Shown: positions 42,179 through 52,800 of the stretch, one piece after another
Numbering within the stretch: the stretch's first letter is position 1
How the letters are laid out: each line of letters opens with the position of its first letter
The notes under the pieces: model-generated
Seen by the model: the letters and a program-made list of their open reading frames with translations, nothing else
Told to the model about the DNA's origin: nothing
Database searches by the model: none
Assembly (NCBI RefSeq): GCF_003945595.2
Contig: NW_024104909.1
Coordinates: 1,178,001-1,242,000 of the forward strand
Length of the DNA: 64,000 bases
Reading direction: 5' to 3'
DNA from: Pipra filicauda
Taxonomy: Eukaryota; Chordata; Aves; Passeriformes; Pipridae
Translations under genes and position numbers: made by a program

Positions 42179-42577
42179 GTACCGGGGGGCGCGGGGGGTG
42201 TCCCGGGGCTGGGGTGTCCCGGGGCGGGGGGTTCGCGGTCCCCGCTGAGCTCTCCCGGTCCCGCAGGTGACCAGCAGGAAGTACCCGCGGCTGAAGGAGG
42301 TGGACGATGTGCTGGGCGGCGCCGCGGCCTGGGAGAACGTGGACTCCACGGCAGGTCAGGGCCGGGCCGGGGGGCCGAGGAGGGGCCGGGCGGGGGTCGG
42401 GTCCGCCCTGCCCTGCCCTGCCCTCACGGGCGCTCTCTCTGTCCCGCAGAGCCGTGCCCCAAGTGCGAGCACCCCCGCGCCTACTTCATGCAGATCCAGA
42501 CGCGCTCGGCCGACGAGCCCATGACCACGTTCTACAAGTGCTGCAACCCGCAGTGCGGGCACCGCTGGCGGGACTGA
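42068..42577 (+). CDS. POLR3K: DNA-directed RNA polymerase III subunit RPC10, spliced CDS, 3 exons
   Basis: This is a small zinc-ribbon subunit of RNA polymerase III needed for RNA cleavage, termination and reinitiation. Exons 42068-42178, 42267-42354 and 42450-42577 join to 327 nt, 108 residues, the usual family length. An N-terminal zinc ribbon has CPAC at 5-8 and CTTC at 25-28, and a C-terminal TFIIS-like ribbon has CPKC and CCNPQCGHRW. The DEPMTTFYKC segment holds the RSADE acidic hairpin that supports RNA cleavage. The introns are 88 and 95 bp and very GC-rich. The start at MLLFCPACG leaves no room for an upstream in-frame alternative. Confidence 0.98.
   Translation: MLLFCPACGNVLVAEEGPRCHRFACTTCPYVRNVTRKVPGGAGGVPGLGCPGAGGSRSPLSSPGPAGDQQEVPAAEGGGRCAGRRRGLGERGLHGRSGPGRGAEEGPGGGRVRPALPCPHGRSLCPAEPCPKCEHPRAYFMQIQTRSADEPMTTFYKCCNPQCGHRWRD
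42267..42354 (+). CDS. POLR3K: POLR3K exon 2
   Basis: Residues 38-66 plus one base (VTSRKYPRLKEVDDVLGGAA, then AWENVDSTA). This is the linker between the two zinc ribbons, and the donor is G|GTCAGG. Confidence 0.96.
42450..42577 (+). CDS. POLR3K: POLR3K exon 3
   Basis: Residues 67-108 and stop (E-PCPKCEHPRAYFMQIQTRS, then ADEPMTTFYKCCNPQCGHRW and RD). This is the TFIIS-like zinc ribbon with the catalytic acidic pair in SADEP. Confidence 0.98.
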
Positions 42578-42616
42578 GGGGGCTGCGGGGATGGGGCGCG
42601 GGGGTCCCGCCGCTGC

Positions 42617-42622
42617 AATAAA
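42617..42622 (+). terminator. POLR3K: POLR3K poly(A) signal AATAAA
   Basis: A canonical hexamer 40 nt after the stop codon gives a 3' UTR of only about 60 nt. A second AATAAA at 43030-43035 could serve a longer form. Confidence 0.85.
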
Positions 42623-42639
42623 CCTGGCACTGGGTGCGA

Positions 42640-43445
42640 GGAACCGTCTGCCGCGTGGTTGCTTTAACCCTGCTCCGAGCCGCCGGGCACAGCTGGGAAC
42701 AACAGGCTCCAAGAGGGTGTTTTGCCTGTGCGGCGGCCCCGGGCAGGCCCTCAGCTCCCACAGTGCAGGGGTGAAAGCACACAGCGTGTGTGCCCTGCAC
42801 ACCAAGGAACCAGTGCTGGAAACGCAGGCGGGCCTGAAGGTGAATAAGCTGAAGGGTGGTGATGAAACCCCAGCGCTGAGCCAGCTGCTGTGCCACGGCA
42901 CAGAAGGCAAAGCAAAGGTGAAGCGTTTCCTCTCTTGCGTTACAGATTTTTTTACTGATCGTATAAGAAAAATGGCAGAGGGATTTTGACGTAACAAAAG
43001 GAAATGTAAAACTTAATACTGTCTGTTGAAATAAAATTCAACAGCTATAAAGGCAGAATTATGAATGTGCAAACACACCTTCAGTATTCAGAGCTAGGGA
43101 GTCTAGCAGCAAAATGAGCTGTTTGCATACTATGTAGTGCAATGAACTACATTGTTCTTAGAGACCCTGAGTCTTTCAACTACTTTGAACAGAATGGAAT
43201 CCTTACTGGAAAGGTTTTATAAGCGTTCAAGATGTAATATCCAGAATTACTAGGTGTTCATCTATAACCTGACAGTTTCTCTATGCAAAAGTGTGCTCTC
43301 TGTGTTACAGAGAGGAAAAATCCAAAATGGGACCTTTGCTGTGACCTGTGGAAACGCCCTAAGTTAAATCAGGAACCACAAACTATACACCCTGCAAGCA
43401 GTTATTGGTGAAAAGATAATATACTTCAAGCAGGATCACGTATTA
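42640..43445. other. Intergenic region between POLR3K and GTF3C1 3' ends
   Basis: About 800 bp separate two convergent genes. A 132-codon open frame at 42591-42989 overlaps the POLR3K 3' end and shows no family features. It holds an extra + strand AATAAA (43030-43035). Confidence 0.7.
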
Positions 43446-43465
43446 CTTCTGTCTTAACATCAAAC

Positions 43466-43471
43466 TTTATT
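43466..43471 (-). terminator. GTF3C1: GTF3C1 poly(A) signal AATAAA
   Basis: TTTATT on the + strand is a canonical signal on the GTF3C1 strand, about 140 nt after its stop codon. It implies a short 3' UTR ending near 43450. Confidence 0.7.
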
Positions 43472-43609
43472 CTCAGTTTAAATACATTCAGAAGTAAAAA
43501 GGATAAATAACTTAATAAAAACATAATGGAGCAAAAATTGCAGCGTTTCATCTGCATTAATGCTCCCTCCTACAGGCTAAGCCAATTTGATATGACTCAG
43601 CTTTACCTC

Positions 43610-43831
43610 CTATACAGGGATAATCTGCACCCACTTATTCCAGTTCACTTCAGAGGGGAACACTCTCCCCAGCCTGAGGGTACAGTCTATCGTGGGCTCG
43701 TAGTAGATCGTTGGGGTTTCACTCAGTTTGGGATTGTTGAGTTGTTCTTCCACAGCTGGCTGAGAGAAGAGTGACACTGGGGATGGCTTTTTCAGGTGGA
43801 ATCGTCTGATGCAACCCAGAGTTTCCAGACC
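43610..43831 (-). CDS. GTF3C1: GTF3C1 last coding exon
   Basis: 222 nt including TAG. It encodes [20 protein letters not shown], then [40 protein letters not shown] and [13 protein letters not shown]. The C-terminus runs two to three residues past the human WNKW-IHL ending. Confidence 0.96.
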   Translation of the reverse strand, partial: GLETLGCIRRFHLKKPSPVSLFSQPAVEEQLNNPKLSETPTIYYEPTIDCTLRLGRVFPSEVNWNKWVQIIPV

Positions 43832-46800
43832 CTGCGGAAAAATTCACATATTTTAGTGCGGGCAGTTGCAGTGGGAAAAAAAAAATGCCCTGAATGCTGC
43901 TCTACCTACGGTGTTCTCAGAAATGCTGGGCAATTTATACCAAGAGTGGCTTCCCTTGAGCCCCTCAGGGGAAGTCTTGCTTACAGGAAGGGCTGCAGTG
44001 TCACTGCTGCACTTAAGATTTTGAGTTCTTATAGGAAAAAAAAATGTAAGTCAAGATTTAATTTCCAAAGTAGCAGTGGTGGCAATCAAACTTCATGATG
44101 GGAAAAAAATACGTAAGATAAACTCAAAATTTTCTTGCCATGTACTGTTTCACAGTTAAGGACGTGGGCCTTCAGGCAGGTGTGTCAGGACAGAAGGTCT
44201 CATTTACACACAGCACAGACACATCTCAGTCTGGTTCCTACTTCAAAGACTGCCCATCTAGAAGGTACATAAGGAAAAAAATTAGGAACACTGGGTTATT
44301 AGGAAATTAGGAACACTGGGATTATCTACAGTGGTTAGGGGTTGGAACCAGATGATCTTTAAGGTCCCTTCCAACCCAAACCATTCTGTGATCCTATGAT
44401 TAACACTGCATTAAACAGCCACTTAGTATTTCACAGTGAGAAGCCCCCACTCGTCAGTAACCACCTAAAATTTCAACTCCCTGTACACCCATTTCAGAAG
44501 CAAGCTCAAATTTTGAACTCAGTAACAGGGTAACTCCAAGGATGGGTAAATCAGGCTTCCCTCCTTCCTCACTGTGAACACTGACTCGCTCTGGCTTTGG
44601 TTGATTTACACCAAAGGGAGAAGGTGGGTTTTCGTGGTTCATTCACACTCCTGTTTTCCTGGGACTCCCAGCAATGGATCTGCTGGCTCTTGGTGTGGAA
44701 GCTGAGCTGGATTAAAGCTCCCAGAGTGGCTCAGGTACCTGCAGGATCTCCAGCACAGCCACGGGCTGCAGCACCCCACTGTAATGCTGCAGCAGCGCCG
44801 CCTCCGTCAGGCCTGGCTTTGTCATGACGTGATAGAGCACAGCCTCCATCATCCCCTTGCACACAGGCTTGTTCAGGTTCCCATCCACGATCCTCCATGG
44901 TCTCCCAATGAAGCAGACATCCTCACAGGCCCTGCAGAACACAATTAAAGCTCAGCTCTGTCAGGAGTTCATCTAGTTGAGATTTCCCATCAGAATTTCC
45001 GCATTACAGAGACTCTCACTCCATCCACTGCAGTGTTTGCTCACAGGTGTAAATCCTGTGGCTGCTCTGAGCAGGGCCTGGTGCTGATCCACCAGACAGC
45101 TCCAGACCTGCAGGATTTCACTAGGGGTTCACCACTTTTAGCACCATTACACAGCCAGCAGTTACCCTGAGTCTCTGACCAGGAAAGCTTTGTTTGGTAT
45201 TGGCCCTAATATCCTCCAAAAGTTATCCAAGACCTGCTTCAATCTCTAACAGTGAAAGGAAAGAAAATCCTCATTTTCAGTAGCATTGTGGAGTCAAAAG
45301 ACAGACCCTGCGTGGAGATTCCCATTTCTCACACTGCAGTTTCTCCAGGCCTTTCCTGGGCACCTGAAAGTTGAGGCTTTCTGGCACTGGACTTATTTAT
45401 GAAGTAAAATCATTTTTTTTCCTCTGCTATTTGGAGCCAGTTGCTTTTGGAGTAAAAACATGTATCAAGAGAAATTTTTCCAGCATGCATATGAGTGGTG
45501 AGTAACATGAACAAGGGAGGAAGACCTGGGGTTTCTCCATCATCAATTCTCACTGCCCACCAGAGCACAAAACTAAGGTTTCCAAATCAGCTGCTTCCAG
45601 TATTATTTTGGGAGTGCCAAGTGTTTAGTTATTCTGCAGACAGCCCTGTTACTCACCGGTCCCTGGCTGCCTGGGGGGCATCTGTCATGGAGCTGCCTGG
45701 AAAGAAAAGGACACATATTTTCTAATTAACTCCAACTCCTTATCTAGTGGAAAAAAGAGTAAAAGGTGGTCAAGCTGTAAAGTGCAACAGCTTGTTAGGA
45801 AACCACCCGAGCAAACCATGCTCAGTTGTGGGGAGCTCTGAGCTGTCCCTGACTGCCCTGACCTGCCTGCAGCACCCTCCTCCCACACCTCCTCCCACAA
45901 CCTTTTGTGGTTCCCTTCCCAAATCCCAGCAAGAAGCTTTATTCCTACAAGTCTGATGACATGGCTGGACCCAGGTGACTGCATGGGCTGAGAGAGCTGA
46001 GTGGCACAGGGAGCTGTGCAGGGTCTCAGCCTGAGAGCTCCCCCGTGGGTCTGGCTAACCCAAATTCCTGGGAATCACATGGAAGCTGAGCAGGAGCCCA
46101 AGTAGCTGCAGACATGAGAATGCAAACTCAGGATTCCAGCAGGGCTCAGTTTCAAAGCAAAGGTTGTCTCTGCTACTCCCATTACATTATGTCATGGGCT
46201 TTAATTAGACAATTACTTAACAGAGGTATTCCTACCATACCCAGAGGGGAACAGCTTTGCCTTAAGCACGTGTAAACCCTTCACTGGCCTGTAAGAACTC
46301 TATGTTTGATAACAGAACTACTACTTTTTCTCTCCTGTGCTACAGACAAGTGAAGGAAGTTAAATCCAGAAGAATACTTTGGTATTTTCATTTAAGAACT
46401 GCTGAGGTCTCTGCTGTTTAGACAGTATCTATTTCCTGCAGGAAGGCTCCAGTTAAACAATTCCAAGCTCTAAGATGTCAGGGATCAGCCTGCACTGATT
46501 CACAGCTGCCTCTGAACGTGGGTACTGGCAGAGCTTGGCAGGATCCCACACGAGCAGTCAGGCAGTGATTCAGCCTGAAATCAGAGCCCATAGAAACAAA
46601 ACCAAAATAAAATCCCCCACAAACTACTTAATGTAAAGCTTGGCAAGAACTACTGGCTATTAGAAAACTGGCAGTAAAAAGGAAAAGAAAATGGAGTCCA
46701 ATTGGGTTACAAACAAGGCTGTTAATCTCCCTGGCGTGTGCTGCTTCCTGGTTTAAGGATTTCAGGACTTTCAGCCATGGACATTCCAGCTATAGGCACA

Positions 46801-49800
46801 CCAGCAGTGCTGTGCTTTCCAGGCTTAGAGATGTCTGGCCTTTGGACTGAAGCCAGACATGAAAAACTTCAGATCCAAACACATTTTTGAAGAAGAGCAA
46901 GACATGGAAACAAGTTTCTAAGGAAAATGTATTTTTGGAGTAGTTGTGACCGTTTCAGCAAAAGGAACAGGAAAAAGAACAGGATTCTTTGAAGGAATCT
47001 CTGATGTATTTGAAACCTCCAAGACCTTCCAGAAATTAGTGTTATACCAATTTGTCTGTGAGAAAGGACAACCTCTCCCTGGTATAGTTTCATAAAGAAT
47101 CTAGGATTTGCTTATGAAATAGCACTATCCATTTGGGATCAGCTGCTGGTGAGCTAGCCTCTACATCTTGGATGCAGAGTGCTCCTACATACCTTTGGAG
47201 ACTCCTGGGTTCTCCTGCAAGTAGGAAAGGTCATCATCCTGCTCACTGGCTGATTGTTCAGGCTTGGGGATCTCTTTGTTGTGCTCAGTGCTGAGCTCAT
47301 CGTTCTGCACTTCAAATTCTTTGTCCTCAGAACAAGGTTGATCTTGTTCCTTGTGAGTGTCCACATCCACAGCCCCTGGAGCAGGCTCTGGGAGTTCAGC
47401 TGGGTGTTCTGCCTGCACTCCCAGGGAACCTGCTTCTCCACCCCCAGTTACAGCTTCCTTTGCTGTGACAGGATCAGTGGCACCTGCATCCAAGTCCCTT
47501 CCCTTTGCACTCTCCAGGCTGCCCTGTGAACCCTGGCAGAGCTGCCTGTCCTCCTCAAGGACATCATTTTCAGTCTTACGTCTCTTCCTCGGGGGTTCTT
47601 CATCACTGACAGGCTGTGTGTCTTTTCCCAGCTGCTCCTCCTCTCCCAGACACTCCTGTCCCTTCCCTGGCTCTGCTGGGCACTCCTGGGGCACGTCTGG
47701 GAGGGCACTGTCTGCCCCTTGCTGATCAGCATCTTCTGGTCTGTCCTTCAGACACACTGAATGCAACAGCCATGGCTTGGCAAACACTATTGCAACCAGT
47801 CTTACACTGTGGCCTCCTACTTCTAAAACCTGCTGCATTTCAATAAGGTCCTGTAAAAAAAAAAACAACAAACAAACAAAAAAAACCCACAACAAATTAT
47901 TTCAGAAGCTTTCACAGGAAAATGTTGGTTGAACCAAGTATTATGGAATTGCCATCTTTGGCAGCAAGGAAGGAGCAAAAAGCTGAAAAGATGTTTTACC
48001 CCTTAAACCTTCCTGAGATTACAGCACAAGACATTTTTCTCCAGTTTGAAGTAAGTTAAAAATATAACTGGGAAAGAGTATTTTGCTTCCAAAGGTGGAT
48101 GTTGGCACTTTAGGTTTCTGAATCAGCTCATTCCTATCTTTGATTAAGTGCTGCTTTAATTTTTGGCCTTCCTGACTTTGAGGCAAGATTGCTATCAGGT
48201 ATGGGATGTGATCTCCTGCCCAACATAAACAGCTTTGTTCAATTTACAGTTGCTCCCGACAGCCTGGAAGCTTGTCCTGTGCAAGGGGAATACTAAACAC
48301 GCAGACATCAACGTATGGAAAGCAGCTGGCTGTGAAACCACCTGAATGTACTGCTCCAAGCTCCTGGTTCTTGTAGCTTCCACCTCTTCATAGCTGCAGA
48401 AACGTTTGCTCAGCTCAGCTTTGCAAATCCCGAAGTGGGAAGTTGCCTCTATGGCCCCACGGATCTCCAGAACAGCCTCTGCATCTCCGGGGCTGTAACC
48501 ACAACGTTCTGTGCACTCCTGGAGGAACCTATCAACCTCATAATCTTCTTCTTGGATTTTTATCAGCCTGGTGAAATTTTCAGGGAGGCAGGAGATTCCC
48601 ACGGCCATGTTATCCAGCAGAGAAGGAACTGCAGGGCAAAGAAAACACAGGAGTATAAGCTGTGAAGCCGTTGTTACTGTGCAATACACTGCAGAAAGAC
48701 AAAGGGATTAGAGGTGCTCTGAGTACTCCAATTAAAAACAGAGCTTTGTTTTACATCTTCATTGCTCCACAGTTTCCTTTTTTCTTTCTGCCTCACATGT
48801 CTGTGTCTGAAAAGACCTGTAGAAGAAGATCAAGCGGGTTTACAAAGATTTATCCTCCTATCAAAGTGAAGGATGGCTGGAAGGCAGTGCAGACTTACTG
48901 GTATTCTCTCTAACACTGGGTCAGCTTAGCTCTAAGTTAATGAGGGAATCATCACATTTTTTCTTGAAGAAGGTCAAGTGCAAAATTCTAGGGGAAAGGA
49001 AATGCTATTAATAAAAATATCTGTGGCAGATCTGTTGGCCAGATGTGGTTTAACTAGCACTTGACAATGCCTTGGCACAATTAGTCTCACAGAGCATCTC
49101 CTTGTTTGGTGACGGGTCCATCACTGCCCAGAACTGCCCCCCCCTGTACAGAGTATTCAGAAGCTGAACCCACATAACCCCTTCTCCCAGTCCCTGATGA
49201 TGAGGGGGCAGCTCTGGCACTGCTCCTCCTGCTCCCCTCCCTTTGATCCGCAGGCTGCTCCACACTGTGCCTCGTGGGACACCCATGGCAGCTGCACTTC
49301 CCTGGCAGCCAAGGAGCAATGAGATCAGCTGTAATGAGCAGGCAGCTCAGCAGACCTGGAGGGCATGAGTGGCAGCTGAGACATGAGGAAGGATTTCTAT
49401 TTTACTTCTGCCACAACAGCAATAGCAACAGGACAGGGACAGCACCAGACCCTTCAGCTGAAAAGCTGAAGGTTCTGGATACATTTGCATTACAGCTGAA
49501 AGCAAGATGCTCTTTAAGAAGGGGCAGTGCTGATGAACTGCAAACATTCAAGCTCTAAATATTATAAAAATGTTTAAATTACTGAGGTAAGAGGCCGGAT
49601 ATTGGACACCACTATTTCAGGCACTTGCATGAGACAAATAAATGAGAATTTCCTTTCAAGGAGCTCTGAAATGTTTTGTATTTACAGAAGAGAAAGCCTG
49701 GGTGTGACATAATATGGTATTTCAAGTTGCAGAAGGGACTGAAAAACCTCCTGGAGAAGGGGTAACAGCAGAGGACAGACTTCCTCTTTGCATTAACAGT

Positions 49801-52800
49801 TTAACAACATGAAATACAGGCAAGGACTTGTTACCAACAAGAGGTGCCTTTAAGCTGCCCATCTGTTTAAATCAGGAGAGAAAGCATCACAGACTGCATG
49901 TGTGATGAAAACAGAATGTTCCTATGAAGGGGCTTTGTTTAAATCAGTTCCTCAGCAGGGGAGGAACCTCTATGCAAGATGGGACAAACAGGAACTAACC
50001 TGGAGAGCTGAGTCTCCCTGAGACAGGGGAACACCTCAGCCTGACCTTCACCTGGCAGGAGTTGACCACGATGTTGTCACTGGGGCTCAGGTTTCTCATG
50101 CTCACAATGCCAGGGGCGTAGTAGCCTCTCATTAGCAGGTAATTGGTGTGAGAAGCTTGACGAGCTTTCACTTCTATCCTCCGCTTGCCTCCAGCGCTGT
50201 CATCCAGGTCATCCTCCTCCTCATCATCGTCCTCCAGCCCTTCTTTGCCCAAACTACAGCAAACACAGGGGGGTTTTATTTGTTTGTTGGCTTTTTTTTT
50301 CCATAATAGTGACCCACTGTACTGAGCAGAGCAAGAACACAGTGATTCTGCACTCCAGCCTTTAGTCACGGACAGCATGTCCACAGCAGGCTGATTTAAA
50401 GCACTGAGATGGAGCAACTACAGAAAAGAAAATACACTAGAAGTCCCTGGAAGAGGAAACTCTTCCATATTTTGCAATTATATTGAAATGAACCCAAAAT
50501 ATCTCAGCTTAAAGTGCTGAACCTCTTGATTAAAACAAAGGCAATATCAGAGTTATAACAGGTTGGTCAGAGCCTTCAGCTTTAACCACTGTGGCTCTTG
50601 TCTTGTCCTGGAAAGAAAGAAACAGTGTTGGTTTGACCAACTTTATTTCTGGGAAATTTATCCTGGCTGCAACCACTACTCTTTTTTTACTTGGAGGCTT
50701 TCTGCAGTTTGGTTCAGCAGAACCTCTGTGGTTCAGCAGACACTTCATCATGAGGGAGCATCTGTTGGACACTGAGACCGTGAGGATGCTGCAGTGTTGG
50801 GCAGACAGTGTTTATTTTTAAGGAGGAAAAGGAGGAGAAAGAATTACAGACCAAAGACTTCAGTTACTTAAAAAAAAAAAACAACAAAACTCCACCAAAA
50901 CCCAAACTGCAGACAGCCTCAGAGTAAAAAAAGAATAGTAGTAGCAGCCAGGATAAATTTCCCAGAAGTAAACTTAGTCAAACCAACATTATTTCTTTCC
51001 AGGACAAGACAAGAGCCACAATGGTTAAAGCTGAAGGCTCTGAACAACCTGATGTAACTCTGAAGTTGCCTCTGTTCTAAGCAGGAGACAACCAAAGGTT
51101 CCTTGCAACTTTTTCTAAGGTGAGTCAGACCTTCTTTTAAAACATATTTTAAACCAGCAGGGAACACATCATTTAGGAAAAATAGTGAGTAAAGGGGTCA
51201 GTCCAGGGCTCAGTGTATTTTTGCAAATGACTTTGGTGGTCAAAGACCTTATTCAGTTTGCACAGGATCACCCAACTGGAGACAGTGCAAGTCTAGGAGA
51301 AGATGGGATTTGCATTCAGAACATCTCCAGCAAACTGGAGAAACAGCCTGGAAAAGAGCAGGGAGCAATTTCCTATGACAAATGGCTGTTATTTATATAA
51401 TAGTACTGTGCATTTGTGCCTCCACACTAAGAGGAAACAATTAAGCAGGTAAAGGAAAAGAAACTTGGTAGAGTGACTCACAAGAATCATAAGCTCCCCA
51501 CTGCACTGGGGAGGTTTGGCTGGGTTTTTTTTTTTTGGCAAGTCCATGGCCATTCAGCATCCTGGGATGCATTAGCAGGAGTTTCACCTATCTGACATGA
51601 TGGAATTGGCACAGACCTGCCAGCAAGAGCATGGCATTTCTTTTCTGACATCACAGTTCAGTGCAGAAGAAAATAAATGAGAAAGACACAGATCTGGAAA
51701 ACTTAATAAAAACTTAATAATGTACCAAAAACACAAGTAAAGAAACTGAGGCTGCTTCTTTTAAAGAACAGAATGTTATGGGAAAAAGACTGCAATAACA
51801 ATCTTCAAATGGGTATTAAGCTGCTCTAAAGAGAACAAAGTATTTTCCATGTATATATACAACAGGAAGCAGCAGGTTAAAGCAAGAGATTTTAGTTGCA
51901 CTCTTAAGAAAACACATAATGATTGAAAGGATGAAACACATATTGACTGTGAGGGTAAGGGCTCACAGGATCAGGCTGCCTGGGGAGAGTTTCAGTTTCA
52001 GTGGTGTGCCATTACTGCAGGCTTACAGAAAAATTAAATCAAAGAGGAGACAATACACAAAAGCAATATTGTGGTGAGAGGTTTCACTGGTAAAGCTGAA
52101 ACCTTGTTATAACCCTTCTCAGCCTTTGAAATGACAAGGGATGATGTTGAAAATGCTCGTGCAGCACCCAGTGCTCCCCTTTCCACATCAGCTCTGATGG
52201 CACTGAAGTGCTGAGCAATTTAAATGTCACATGTGAAGACAAATGCAGTCCAGGGCTATAATGACAGGCACTAAGTGAACTGCCATTACATCTTCAGAAT
52301 GCTCCCTCAGAAATAACAATTGAAACAGTATCACAGTAAAACATGCCCCAGTGCAGTGCAGGAAATGCTAATGCCTATCCAATTTCATTCAAGTTATCCC
52401 CAAACTGTGTTTACCAACAGAAATAACAGCATTTACCTTTTTATCACTTCATTTTCCACCATGGTGCTGTCCACCACAATGATCTGCTCTGGGATTCTCA
52501 CATTCACAGTCACAAGTCCCAGGGAGAACAGGGAAAGCATTGCCACACACTGGCCACCGGGTCCATCCATGGGAAATGCCACCATGCCCTCTGATGGTGT
52601 GTTTTCCTGATCTTTAAATGAGAAGTTATCTGGCTGGTCTGATTTTTCAGCGTCCTTGAGCTTCTCGAGGAACTGGAAGGACTCTGTACAAATGCTGCTG
52701 GGGAAGCGCCACGTGAAAACCCTGGACAAAAACACAAAGGAGCACAAATCTTCCACAAGCTGTTCTTACTGAGCACGAATTTAGTGTGAATTTTAGACCC

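Noticed and set aside
41172..42248. 358-codon + strand open frame
   Set aside because: It is the antisense shadow of SNRNP25 exons plus POLR3K exon 1 in very GC-rich DNA, where stops are rare. Composition is low-complexity Arg/Pro/Ser with no family match.
42591..42989. 132-codon + strand open frame after POLR3K
   Set aside because: It overlaps the POLR3K 3' UTR, starts upstream of the poly(A) signal and lacks any recognised feature.
51990..51999. Interferon-response-like TTTCAGTTTC in a GTF3C1 intron
   Set aside because: A single short motif in a 2 kb intron is expected by chance at an appreciable rate.
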